The notes: generated by a model not told the origin, from the sequence alone. A stretch of 41,387 nucleotides of DNA from Candidatus Brevifilum fermentans (GCA_945877125.1 CAMCQT010000033.1:1-41387); one strand, 5' to 3'; shown: positions 23,343-31,790, counted from the stretch's first letter. Program-made: numbers and translations.

Positions 23343-24095
23343 CTATTTAACCTTTGTCATATCCATTTGAAATTCATTTTGCGATTCTGAAATATCTTTC
23401 TTGCTGAACATGGCAGTGTGCAAACCACATTCAATTTTGCCGCGGCCTGCCCAGCGCCCGGCGCGTTCATCATCGTTCACGCCAATGGCGATGGTACACG
23501 GCGCACAGCCCACGCTTCGGTATCCTTTTTCGTAAAGCGGATGCGACGGCAGATCGTGTTCTTCTATATATCGGCTCACATCAGCCTTTGTCCAATTCAA
23601 CAGCGGATTTATTTTGAGCAGGCCATCTTCCTGCAATTCCAGAAAATTTGCGCGCGCGCGCACCGCAGTCTGGTCACGGCGAATGCCGCTGATCCATGCT
23701 TTATAGCCTTTTAGCGCAGTCTGCATGGGTTGTACTTTATTCAAATAACAACACAGGTTCGGGTCTTCCACCGGCAGCGCGCGCGCATTTTGGCGCACGA
23801 ACGAATCCCAGTGTGAAGCGCGGCGCAGGTCAATAATATTCAAACCCCATTCCTCGGCAATCTTCTCGCGGAACATGAGCGTATCCCAAAAGTGGTAGCC
23901 TGTGTCAATAAATAGAACCGGCAGATTAGGGATAATGCGCGTTGCCATGTATAGCAGCGGCATGGATTGTGTCTGGAACGATGAACTCATTGCAATGTAC
24001 GGCGAAAATCTGTCCGCCGCCCATTCGATAATCTCCTGTGGGGTCTTCGTTTCAAACTCTTTGGAAAACTTCTCGATCTTCTGTAACGATAACAT
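23343..24095 (-). CDS. cysH: phosphoadenylyl-/adenylyl-sulfate reductase
   Basis: Assimilatory reduction of activated sulfate (APS or PAPS) to sulfite. The 250 residues include the nucleotide-binding segment AMSSSFQTQS, the CC pair at 115-116, CAPC at C197/C200, and the catalytic Cys in IECGLH (C223). The CC...CxxC set is the [4Fe-4S] signature of the APS-using, bacterial-assimilatory branch; classical PAPS reductases lack it. No other sulfate-assimilation gene is in the window. Its ATG (24093-24095) lies 6 nt from a TATAAT box, facing the divergent methyltransferase gene, and no ribosome site is visible, so a leaderless transcript is likely. Confidence 0.93.
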   Translation of the reverse strand: MLSLQKIEKFSKEFETKTPQEIIEWAADRFSPYIAMSSSFQTQSMPLLYMATRIIPNLPVLFIDTGYHFWDTLMFREKIAEEWGLNIIDLRRASHWDSFVRQNARALPVEDPNLCCYLNKVQPMQTALKGYKAWISGIRRDQTAVRARANFLELQEDGLLKINPLLNWTKADVSRYIEEHDLPSHPLYEKGYRSVGCAPCTIAIGVNDDERAGRWAGRGKIECGLHTAMFSKKDISESQNEFQMDMTKVK

Positions 24096-24101
24096 GCTGG
24101 C

Positions 24102-24107
24102 ATTATA
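24102..24107 (-). promoter_or_regulatory. -10 box for leaderless cysH
   Basis: TATAAT on the minus strand ends 6 nt before the cysH ATG at 24095. No ribosome site lies between. No convincing -35 is seen. It nearly abuts the opposite-facing box at 24112. Confidence 0.5.
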
Positions 24108-24111
24108 CCGT

Positions 24112-24117
24112 TATAAT
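24112..24117 (+). promoter_or_regulatory. -10 box for leaderless methyltransferase gene
   Basis: TATAAT ends 6 nt before ATG 24124. A 4-of-6 match to TTGACA (ATAACA, 24089-24094) lies 17 nt upstream, inside the start of cysH. The two promoters are back to back, so expression of the two genes is probably mutually constrained. Confidence 0.5.
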
Positions 24118-24123
24118 CTTGCC

Positions 24124-24861
24124 ATGAATTCCGTCACAGCCGAACGTTTGCTTACAATCAACCGAGAATTTTACGACCGTTTTGGAGATCAATTTTCAGC
24201 CACCCGCCAGCGATTGCAGCCCGGGGTGAGGAAAATTCTTGAGACCATTCAGGCGGATGTCTCCGTTTTGGATCTGGGATGCGGCAACGGGCATTTTCTA
24301 CGCGAGTTGTTTGGGCGTGGTCACCAGGCTCCGCTTCTCGGCGTAGATTTTAGCCTGCCCCTGCTTCGAGATGCAGCGTCCAGTCTGGGGGTGGAGTTTC
24401 GCGAAGCGGACTTGTCTCAGTTGTCAGTAGTTAGTAATCAGTTATCAGTGACCAGTGATCAGTTACTGGTTACTGATTACTGGTCACTGATAACTGCCTT
24501 TGCAACTTTACATCATATCCCGTCCACCGAAATGCGCTTGGATATTTTGCAAACCGTCCGCAAATTGCTGAAGCCCGGCGGAAAATTTATTTTATCCAAC
24601 TGGCAATTCCTGAACAGTGCGAAGCTCAAATCACGCATTCAATCATGGGACAAAGTTGGGATCAACGAAAGCGATTTGGACGAAGGGGATTATTTATTAG
24701 ACTGGCGCAGCGGGGGAGATGGCTTGCGGTACGCCCACCATTTTTCAGCGGAGGAACTGCTCGGGTTGGCAGATCAGGCTGAAATGCGTGTGACCGACTC
24801 TTTTCTATCCGATGGCGATGGGGGCAATTTGGGGCTATATCAGATTTGGGAGTGCGTCTGA
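24124..24861 (+). CDS. class I SAM-dependent methyltransferase
   Basis: Rossmann-fold methyltransferase, 245 residues from ATG 24124; the open frame upstream to 23902 lies over cysH and is a shadow. Motif I is VLDLGCGNGHFL (48-59), an acidic strand end is LLGVDFS, and the post-motif region reads ATLHHIPS with LKPGGKFILSNW as motif III. Residues 98-124 (LSVVSNQLSVTSDQ and onward) are encoded by a CAGTTATCAGT-type palindromic repeat inserted in frame between the second acidic strand and the LITAFATLHH strand. The 3' end overlaps the convergent sensor gene by 22 bp. Substrate unknown. Confidence 0.85.
   Translation: MNSVTAERLLTINREFYDRFGDQFSATRQRLQPGVRKILETIQADVSVLDLGCGNGHFLRELFGRGHQAPLLGVDFSLPLLRDAASSLGVEFREADLSQLSVVSNQLSVTSDQLLVTDYWSLITAFATLHHIPSTEMRLDILQTVRKLLKPGGKFILSNWQFLNSAKLKSRIQSWDKVGINESDLDEGDYLLDWRSGGDGLRYAHHFSAEELLGLADQAEMRVTDSFLSDGDGGNLGLYQIWECV
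24418..24497. repeat. CAGTTATCAGT-type palindrome inside methyltransferase gene
   Basis: CAGTTATCAGTGACCAGT (24439-24456) and ACTGGTCACTGATAACTG (24479-24496) are perfect 18-bp inverted repeats. Short GTTACTG/CAGTAG-like units surround them. The repeat stays in frame with the methyltransferase. I recall the same unit as an intergenic repeat in Chloroflexota and cyanobacteria. Confidence 0.85.
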
Positions 24862-27800
24862 GGCGTTTCGCTCATAATCACGCAATTACGCCCTGCGCGC
24901 TTGGCTTCGTAAAGCGCCGCATCTGCCCGTTCGATCAATTTACTTAATGTTTCGTGTTTTGTGGCTTCTGCAACGCCTATGCTGATCGTAATTCGCAGTG
25001 GACCTGCCTCTGTGGTGAAGGGTTCTTTCGTGATCGTTTTGCGCAGCCGCTCAGCCACGATGCGCGCCGATTCGAGATTGGTTTCGGGCAGAAGGATCAC
25101 AAACTCTTCGCCGCCATATCTTCCGATCACATCCACAGCGCGAGAAACGGTGCGGCAGCGTTCTGTAAGCCCGCGTAATGTTTGATCTCCCGTTGCGTGA
25201 CCATAGTGATCGTTGACTCTTTTGAAGTGGTCAATATCCAGCATGAGGGCACTGAATGGGCGGTTGGTGCGGCGCGCAAGCAGGAATTCAATTTCTCCAA
25301 TATGGAATAAACCGCGGCGGTTGTACACACCTGTCAACGAATCTGTGACAGCCTGGCTTTGCGCTTTTTCGTAGATACGTGAATTTTCAAGCGCAACCGA
25401 TACCTGGTCGGCAAAGGCTGCGGCAAAGCTGATGTTTTCCTGCGTAAATTGGTTGGGTGTTGTGCTGTCAATGGCGAGCAAGCCAATGAGCCGATCTCGA
25501 AAAACAAGCGGCACACCCAGCCACGAATGGATGTGGTCGTGCGGCGGTTTTTTGAAATCCTGGTAGACATCGCCAATTTCTGACAGAAGATAGGGCTTGC
25601 CGGTTTGCATCACAATTGTGTTTGGGTTATTGCCGGGCACAGGAAAGCGCACGCCAACCACTGCGTTCAGGTCGGCAAAGCCGCTTCCACCTATGATTTC
25701 CAATTCGTTATCATTAAGCAATTGCACAGATGCGGTATCGTATGGGACTACCTGTTTTAGTTGTTCAAGAATACGGGAAACAGTTCCATCCGTTTCAAGA
25801 GTTTCGGTAACAGCCGCGCCTGCTTTACGCAAGGTCTCAGAAGCAGCGGCGCGGCGTTGCGCCTGCTCCACTGCTTTGAACTTCTCAAAAGCCAGCGCGA
25901 TCAAGCCTGCCGCCTGTTCGGAAATTGAAACTTCTTCAGGTTGAAAACGATGATATTCCTTGAAGGAAAGGATGAGTGCGCCAAGTTTGTTTTTTGCCGC
26001 GCGTAATGGCAAAACGATCAGAGAGCGTGACGGGCATTGCTGGGCAATTTCACGATCCAAATAGGGCGAGTTATACGCATCATCCACGATCAGGGTGTGT
26101 CCAAGTTTCAGCGCTAATTCAGTAAATGTGTAATGACCTGAAACAGGTTGAATGGAGAGATACGTATCTACATTTGTGGCGTATGAGGCCAGCGGAAATG
26201 AGCGCTCGGTGTCTTCATCCCACAAAGTGATGAAACATTCATTGGCATGGATCAACTTGGCCAGGTGAACCACGATGTCTTCTGCCATATGTCTTAATGA
26301 TTTTGCCTGCAAGGCTTCACTCACAATCTCGTGCAGCAGGCTTAAGGCCTGCTGGCGGCGGATCAACCTTTGTTCGGTTCGGGCGCGGGCTTCTGCCGAG
26401 CCAAAAATACTTGCAGTAATATGGATCACCTCCAACTCTGTGTCTGTCCACTGACGTTCATGAGCACACTCGTCAAATCCAATAAAGCCCCACCATTGGT
26501 TATCCACAAAAATGGGCATGACCGCCACAGAAAGAACACCCTGCCCCCCCAAGAGAGCCTGCTCAGATTCGGGGAACTCGCGCAGGTTTCCGTAAATCGC
26601 ATTCCCCTTCGAGAGCACCTCCTCCCAACGGCTAAAACCCGCTTCACGCAGGTTTATATGTTGTAGTTGTGGATTATTCATCTGGGACATAATATCTGGC
26701 GCAGCCCACTCATAACACTGGCTGGAATGGACGGCGCCCTTTTCATCTGAATAATTCATAAAGACATAGACACGGCTTACATCCGCAGCCTGTCCGATCT
26801 TCTCTAAAATGCCCGGTATATTATGTTCCCAAGCTGATTCTCTCAGGAATTTTTCAGCAGCCAGCCCAACGGCAGACATCATCGTTTCCCGCCTGCTGAG
26901 CGCAGCCACTGTCTTTTTTCGCTCTGTAATATCATGCAAGGTAATCATGCTATTGGAACCAGATAGATTTTGAGAAGTATTCGAAGTCGTGACTGGAGAA
27001 ACGGTCACCTCAAAAACCCTGGCCTGATCGCCAACCCCGAGCATCATCTCCGCCTGATGCTCTGCCCCCGTCAGATAAGATGCCAGTGTTTCTCCATATT
27101 CGTTTGAAATTCGATTAAGCGGCTGACCCATCACGTCCTTTTCCAACCGCCCAATCAGACTCTCGATCCATGGATTAATGTATAAAACACGTTGATTCGA
27201 ATTAACGACAATGATGCCGTCTTTCATATTTTTTAGAACAGAAAGATGTTCAAGCGGCAATATTTCCAGCAGACGGTAACGCACAATTGCCCATGCAAGC
27301 CCAAGCCCGGCGGGTAAAAAAAATAAAGGCGTGAGATTAAGGTTTGGGATGGGGTTGATCTTACTGACATCCAGCAGACTACCTACCAAGGGGGTCAACA
27401 ACCCAAAAATAACAAAGCTGATTTGAATGTGATAAACACTCGGTCTTTGCGCCAATTCCACACTAAGCAGAATACTGGCGAAGATCATCAAAAAGTACGA
27501 ATAAACAACCAGCATCCAGAAAAACAGCCTGTAATTAACTTCCAGTAACTTTAGCCCATTGATTTCTGAAATGCTTTCCATGTTCCACATCAGGTGGTGG
27601 AATTCGTTTGTCCACGCCAAAACGAGAGCCAAAAGAGGGACAACCCAGATCAAAATTCTGGTTTGCAAGGTAAGCAAATGGCTTTTGCCCGTATATTCAA
27701 GCGCAAAGAATAAAAGGAAAACGGGAACAGACACAATCCCTAAATATTCGATCTTTGTGAGAAAAAGCGCCGTCGACAGATCTGGAAGAAACAACTCCGC

Positions 27801-27962
27801 ACTATACGCAAATGACCAGACCGACAACCCAACCATCATCCATGCAAACGGCGTAACAGCCACAGCAGGCCGCTTGCGCCATGCAAATAATCCCAGCCAG
27901 GCATAGGGAACAGCGGCTAGTAAATAAATGAATGAAACGTAAAGATTAGGGTTGTTTTGCAT
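24840..27962 (-). CDS. 7TM-PAS-GAF-GAF-GAF-GGDEF sensor diguanylate cyclase
   Basis: Membrane sensor of 1040 residues predicted to make c-di-GMP. Residues 1-225 form about seven helices of the histidine-kinase N-terminal 7TM type (LSVWSFAYSAELFLPDL, FALEYTGK). A PAS domain follows (about 235-350, IIVVNSNQRVLYINPW), then three GAF-like regions (about 365-515, 530-680, 695-850). The GGDEF domain is at about 870-1030, with GGEEF at 950-954 and the inhibitory-site RAVD five residues before it. Both catalysis and product inhibition therefore look intact. There is no kinase or EAL domain. No clear ribosome site precedes ATG 27960-27962. Its 3' end overlaps the convergent methyltransferase gene. Confidence 0.92.
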   Translation of the reverse strand: MQNNPNLYVSFIYLLAAVPYAWLGLFAWRKRPAVAVTPFAWMMVGLSVWSFAYSAELFLPDLSTALFLTKIEYLGIVSVPVFLLFFALEYTGKSHLLTLQTRILIWVVPLLALVLAWTNEFHHLMWNMESISEINGLKLLEVNYRLFFWMLVVYSYFLMIFASILLSVELAQRPSVYHIQISFVIFGLLTPLVGSLLDVSKINPIPNLNLTPLFFLPAGLGLAWAIVRYRLLEILPLEHLSVLKNMKDGIIVVNSNQRVLYINPWIESLIGRLEKDVMGQPLNRISNEYGETLASYLTGAEHQAEMMLGVGDQARVFEVTVSPVTTSNTSQNLSGSNSMITLHDITERKKTVAALSRRETMMSAVGLAAEKFLRESAWEHNIPGILEKIGQAADVSRVYVFMNYSDEKGAVHSSQCYEWAAPDIMSQMNNPQLQHINLREAGFSRWEEVLSKGNAIYGNLREFPESEQALLGGQGVLSVAVMPIFVDNQWWGFIGFDECAHERQWTDTELEVIHITASIFGSAEARARTEQRLIRRQQALSLLHEIVSEALQAKSLRHMAEDIVVHLAKLIHANECFITLWDEDTERSFPLASYATNVDTYLSIQPVSGHYTFTELALKLGHTLIVDDAYNSPYLDREIAQQCPSRSLIVLPLRAAKNKLGALILSFKEYHRFQPEEVSISEQAAGLIALAFEKFKAVEQAQRRAAASETLRKAGAAVTETLETDGTVSRILEQLKQVVPYDTASVQLLNDNELEIIGGSGFADLNAVVGVRFPVPGNNPNTIVMQTGKPYLLSEIGDVYQDFKKPPHDHIHSWLGVPLVFRDRLIGLLAIDSTTPNQFTQENISFAAAFADQVSVALENSRIYEKAQSQAVTDSLTGVYNRRGLFHIGEIEFLLARRTNRPFSALMLDIDHFKRVNDHYGHATGDQTLRGLTERCRTVSRAVDVIGRYGGEEFVILLPETNLESARIVAERLRKTITKEPFTTEAGPLRITISIGVAEATKHETLSKLIERADAALYEAKRAGRNCVIMSETPQTHSQI

Positions 27963-27972
27963 GGCTATTTCT

Positions 27973-28133
27973 GGAGTTCGGAAGTTCTACTTCCGAAAGT
28001 CCAAAAGTAGAACTTTTGGACTCCAATCATTGTCAGTACTTCAAGAAAGGGCTTTGTAGTGGCGACTTCCCTGGCACCGCCCGCCAGGGCAGGTGTAGTC
28101 GCTTTTTAGCCGAACGACTGAAGTCGTTACTAC
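27973..28133. repeat. two compound palindromes upstream of the 7TM sensor
   Basis: 27973-28024 holds two nested hairpins (TCGGAAGT/ACTTCCGA and AGTCCAAAAGT/ACTTTTGGACT) inside a GGAGT/ACTCC outer pair. 28057-28133 has the outer arms GTAGTGGCGACTTC and GAAGTCGTTACTAC around inner hairpins including CCTGGC/GCCAGG. Both are non-coding and occupy most of the 192-bp gap between two minus-strand genes. Confidence 0.75.
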
Positions 28134-28154
28134 GTTTTCGTGATGTACTGATTG

Positions 28155-29138
28155 TTATAAAATCACCTGCTGCGGATTAACCACATACTGCCACCAGTTA
28201 TTGTGTATCCCGTTCTTGCGCCCCGCCACGCGCGGGAAGTGATTGAACCACCACTTATGGTGTGCGCGGATGTCGCCGCTGCCCCACTCCGACGGGCCCA
28301 CGATCCGCTTGTCACCTTTGAAATTAGGGAAATTCAGTTGCCAGTCGTAACACTCGCTGATCACTGGCGTGGGATTATTCCATTCATAATCAACCTGGCT
28401 GTTTGGCGCAAAGTGGATATTGCCGCAGGCTGATTTGCCCGGCGCAACTTTTTCGTAGCGGATGAAGCGCCTCCATAAATTTGCATCGCCGCTTAATTTG
28501 CTGAACGTTTTTTCCATGATCGATTCAGCGCGATGTCCATAAGCCTCGTGCATTTCGCCGATATATCTTTCAAACGAAAAGCCCATCAAAACAAAACGGC
28601 GTTTGCTGGCTTCTGTGTTTTTCATCGCAGGCGCATTGCACCAGAAAGCTCCCGGCCCGCCCATCGCGGATTCATAAAAGCCGGCATGTGGAAAACCAAA
28701 GACCCACACTTCGTCAATTTCATTTTTCGCCACGCGCTGCAACACGTTATATTTATTAAGGATGGCATTGTAGTCAACTTCAGATGGCGTATGCGGCGAA
28801 ACCCTGCCCAGCCAAACATCCATGTAAGTTTGCGGGGTGTATTGGAAACCATCAACCTTGGCAGGGAATTCATCCACATCTACACGTTGAACGATCTGAT
28901 AACGCGCCAGTCCGCCGCTGACCTGGAGCAGGTCCGCCATAAAGCCGGTGAGCAAGTCACTCGGACGGTACCACTTCATTTGTTGAGAAAGTGTCGTTCC
29001 CGTGGATCTATCCATGATGGGGTCGTAGACGATCACCAGCACTTTGCTGTTTGTGATCTGCGCCGGCTCGGTCAGGCTGTCGCTGGGATATTTTGCAGGT
29101 CTGAAAAGATTGGCGAGAATGGTGAAAATGTTGGGCAT
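28155..29138 (-). CDS. uncharacterised protein with HEAYGH motif, 327 aa
   Basis: I do not recognise the family. Start taken at ATG 29136-29138 with AAGGAG seven bases upstream. After a short hydrophobic start (MPNIFTILANLF) there is no clear signal peptide or membrane helix. The sequence is rich in aromatic residues and has well-defined strands: KVLVIVYDPIMD, YMDVWLGRVSPHTP, and DEVWVFGFPHAGFYES. A central MHEAYGHRAES resembles the zinc motif HExxxH of TldD-type proteases (HEAxGHxxE), and the C-terminus is Trp/His rich (AHHKWWFNHFPR). It lies 63 bp downstream of the PP2C-like membrane protein gene, with a small hairpin between. A metal-dependent hydrolase is one possibility. Confidence 0.6.
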   Translation of the reverse strand: MPNIFTILANLFRPAKYPSDSLTEPAQITNSKVLVIVYDPIMDRSTGTTLSQQMKWYRPSDLLTGFMADLLQVSGGLARYQIVQRVDVDEFPAKVDGFQYTPQTYMDVWLGRVSPHTPSEVDYNAILNKYNVLQRVAKNEIDEVWVFGFPHAGFYESAMGGPGAFWCNAPAMKNTEASKRRFVLMGFSFERYIGEMHEAYGHRAESIMEKTFSKLSGDANLWRRFIRYEKVAPGKSACGNIHFAPNSQVDYEWNNPTPVISECYDWQLNFPNFKGDKRIVGPSEWGSGDIRAHHKWWFNHFPRVAGRKNGIHNNWWQYVVNPQQVIL

Positions 29139-29164
29139 GATTTTCTCCTTGTGTACCCAAGACT

Positions 29165-29187
29165 CCCTTCCCATTTTGGGGGAAGGG
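29165..29187. repeat. CCCTTCCC hairpin repeat
   Basis: CCCTTCCC (29165-29172) and GGGAAGGG (29180-29187) with a 7-nt loop, followed by CTGGGGATGAGGG. It resembles a common intergenic repeat and sits between two minus-strand genes; attenuation is possible. Confidence 0.6.
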
Positions 29188-29201
29188 CTGGGGATGAGGG
29201 C

Positions 29202-31667
29202 TTACGGCATATCGATTGCAAAATAGACTTGCCCATCAACCGCCAGGTACAACACATGATTTGGACCCACAGCCACTGCCCCAGCGGGACCAGATGCGAC
29301 AGGATTTGCCGAACCAGTTGTCGGGCGGAATTGGTTTTGTAATTCAAGTGTGCGCGGTGAAAAGCGCAAAACGCCCTGCGTATCGGCATCCAACAAGAGA
29401 ATGGATTGGTCGGGCAATGCGGTAAAAAGCATCTGCGTGAAGTGTGCGCTGGCAAACAGATTGGCATCTTGATAAGCCGCGAAAGGATTCGTCAACGGAG
29501 CCGGATCCTGACAGCGCGTTGGTTTGGATTCGATGCGGCTGTAGGAACAGGTCGAAAGATGACCGTCCGCGTGGAGCATGTATAGGTCGTCGCCAGAAAT
29601 AATCAGGTCGATCACATCCTGTTTTTCAGGAGTCTGCCCGCCGAAGAAAAAGTAGGGGCGGTCAATGAACGTGCCGTCTTTGCCGTTATAAACCCACACC
29701 GCGCGCGCGAGCGCATCCAGCACGTAGAGATTGCCGTTGCTTAATGTGAAGGCGGTCACACGTCCCCAATTTGTATCTGGCGGCGGCAGGGGAATTGCCT
29801 GTGCCACCTGACCCGGCGCACAGTACAAAAGATTGCCAGCCGCATCAATACCCAACAAACTGGCATTGATGGAATTCAACGCGGGTAATGTGGCAATATC
29901 TACCAGCGCGCCGACGGTGTAATTGCCGTATACGCCTGGCTTGCAATTAAATGTTGTATCAATTTGGAAACCGCGTCCGTTGTTTGAACCTTGCGCGCGG
30001 AGCGCTTCTCCGGTTACCGCGTTGAGCAGGAATAGGTCTGTTTCATTGGCGGTCATGCGGCTGATGTCTATGCCAAGATTGGCGCTGAATGCGGGGCTGA
30101 ACTGCATCCGCGTGATGCCCAGTAATATGTCGAGATTGGCTTCTGCTTCCTGACGGAGTAAAAGGGTCTCGGCAGTCTGGCGGTGTGATTCGGCGATGTC
30201 CACATTCAAAAGAATGTTTTCCCATGACTGGCGTTTTTCCACGGGGTCGGTCAGGGTGACAGCTTGCTCACGCATGACCTGCGCCTGCCGGAGGTAGGTT
30301 TCATATTGCAGACTGCGCCCGTAGCGCAAATAAACGACGCTCGCAATGGTGACGACCATTAAAGGAATAAGCACAGCCATAAACATCATCGAAGCATTGG
30401 AGGGTGCGACGGTGTCGGTGGCTTCGGTGTTGGGTAATAATCGCGGCAGGAAATTCTTTAATCTATCGCCAAGTGATTCGCTTACGCGCCGCGTAGATTG
30501 AATGCCCGTTGCCAGCATCTTCGCGATCTGGCGTGTCAGCGCGGAGGGTTCGCGCGGCGTTTCTCTGCGGTTGGGTCGCACAGGTCTTTTTACTGGCTCA
30601 ACAACTTTTTCGGCTTCGGTTTTTTCTTCTGCTTCAATTACTACAACAGGCGCAACAGGTACGACTGGCGGAGGTACTTCTGCGGGGACGGGTTCACGCT
30701 GACTGGGTTGTATTCTTGGAATGGAGGCGGGGAAATCACGCGGCGCAGTGCCGTGCGTGTGCGGCAAATTGGTCAGCGGATTGGTGTGCTGAGTTTCATC
30801 CGCGGGTGATTCTTCGGGTTGCGGTGAGTTGGCATAGGCCGAGGGTTGAACAAGATGCGCGGACGGCGCGGAAGCGGAATCTGCATTGGGCGTGGAAAAT
30901 GCCTCTTGAACCTGTGGCAGATTCTCGGTTAAGGAAGGTTGCGGGGTCACATCCTCCTTTTTATTCTCTTTCGATTCCGGCAGTTCACTTAATAAATTCA
31001 AAACGCCCGCGCCGTCCGTGGCCTGCATCAGCACGGCGTTTACATCTTCGTGGGTCAGGGTCATTAAGCGGCGGCGCATTGAATCTAATGAAGCCGGACT
31101 GGGGTCGTTGAGCGTGCTATCCCACGCAGCCGGCGACCTGCCGAAGAAGAGCAGACGGTCGCCCGCGCTCAACGTGGTTTGTGAATAATAAACGCTGGTC
31201 GTTTGATTTGTGCCAAGCCCCTTGCCCGAAGAGACCGGCTCGTAAATATGGCGCATTTCGTTTTGGCTGAACCAGAAAGCGTGCATGGGGCCGCTCAACG
31301 CGATGGTAAATTGCGTGTCGCGCAACGCCGCAAGCGTCAGCCAGCCAACTGCATATTGTCCGCTTCTGCTGGAGGTCATGTTGCGTTCGAGCAGGTTTGT
31401 ATTGACATGGTCAGCCGCGGTGCGCAGGGCGCTGGTGAGCGAGCCTGATGTTTGATAAAAAACAGCTGCCGCATCTTTTGCAACCTGCAAGTATTCACTG
31501 GTTGAGAAAGTGGAGTTACCCGTCAGCAATAAATACACGACCAGACGATCTTTTTCACGGCTGCGCGCTGCGTTCTGCGGCGGGGTAAGGACAATCAGAC
31601 CAGGCAGATTGGCGATTTCCTGTCCGTTGATGCGGTAGAGAGGGGAGAGAGTTAAGTCGAGAGTCAT
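29202..31667 (-). CDS. membrane protein with degenerate PP2C-like domain and extracytoplasmic propeller-like domain, 821 aa
   Basis: Start proposed at ATG 31665-31667 (MTLDLTLSPLYR); the upstream 25 codons come from a GAAAAGTA repeat region. The first 250 residues follow the PP2C strand order (QYAVGWLTLAAL, TIALSGPMHAFWF, LSAGDRLLFFG). However, the usual aspartates are missing: no DGxGG, SGP in place of GDS, and FGRSP in place of SDG. A catalytically inactive pseudophosphatase is therefore likely. A Pro-rich linker follows (about 250-390). One membrane helix lies at about 425-447 (MAVLIPLMVVTIASVVYL). About 370 outer residues follow, with repeated strands such as NLYVLDALARAVWVYNG and DDLYMLHADGHLSTC, resembling a beta-propeller. 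Possibly cotranscribed with the 327-residue orphan. Confidence 0.7.
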   Translation of the reverse strand: MTLDLTLSPLYRINGQEIANLPGLIVLTPPQNAARSREKDRLVVYLLLTGNSTFSTSEYLQVAKDAAAVFYQTSGSLTSALRTAADHVNTNLLERNMTSSRSGQYAVGWLTLAALRDTQFTIALSGPMHAFWFSQNEMRHIYEPVSSGKGLGTNQTTSVYYSQTTLSAGDRLLFFGRSPAAWDSTLNDPSPASLDSMRRRLMTLTHEDVNAVLMQATDGAGVLNLLSELPESKENKKEDVTPQPSLTENLPQVQEAFSTPNADSASAPSAHLVQPSAYANSPQPEESPADETQHTNPLTNLPHTHGTAPRDFPASIPRIQPSQREPVPAEVPPPVVPVAPVVVIEAEEKTEAEKVVEPVKRPVRPNRRETPREPSALTRQIAKMLATGIQSTRRVSESLGDRLKNFLPRLLPNTEATDTVAPSNASMMFMAVLIPLMVVTIASVVYLRYGRSLQYETYLRQAQVMREQAVTLTDPVEKRQSWENILLNVDIAESHRQTAETLLLRQEAEANLDILLGITRMQFSPAFSANLGIDISRMTANETDLFLLNAVTGEALRAQGSNNGRGFQIDTTFNCKPGVYGNYTVGALVDIATLPALNSINASLLGIDAAGNLLYCAPGQVAQAIPLPPPDTNWGRVTAFTLSNGNLYVLDALARAVWVYNGKDGTFIDRPYFFFGGQTPEKQDVIDLIISGDDLYMLHADGHLSTCSYSRIESKPTRCQDPAPLTNPFAAYQDANLFASAHFTQMLFTALPDQSILLLDADTQGVLRFSPRTLELQNQFRPTTGSANPVASGPAGAVAVGPNHVLYLAVDGQVYFAIDMP

Positions 31668-31790
31668 GTAAGAAAAAACCTTGTATGCGTGTCGGAAAAG
31701 AGGTGAGCAGGGAAAAGTAAGAAGTGAAAAGTACAAAGTCAAAAACTTCCTGCTTCATACCTAATTTCTAATCACTATTATTATAACTGG

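Noticed and set aside
21641-24095. cysH and elp3 as a sulfur-related operon
   Set aside because: Only cysH belongs to sulfate assimilation. A double hairpin separates the genes, and Elp3 chemistry does not use sulfite.
23902-24123. N-terminal extension of the methyltransferase
   Set aside because: This part lies antisense over cysH. A start at 24124 right after a TATAAT box gives a standard N-terminus.
24439-24496. Intrinsic terminator
   Set aside because: The hairpin lies inside an open methyltransferase frame with intact downstream motifs and has no T-run.
28155-29138. TldD/PmbA protease gene
   Set aside because: Only the short HEAxGHxxE-like motif agrees. Overall length and the other TldD signatures are absent.
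30495-31111. Plus-strand open frames of 100-200 codons over the pseudo-PP2C gene
   Set aside because: Their translations are Arg/Ala-rich without domain features and have no ribosome site. They are shadows of the minus-strand gene.
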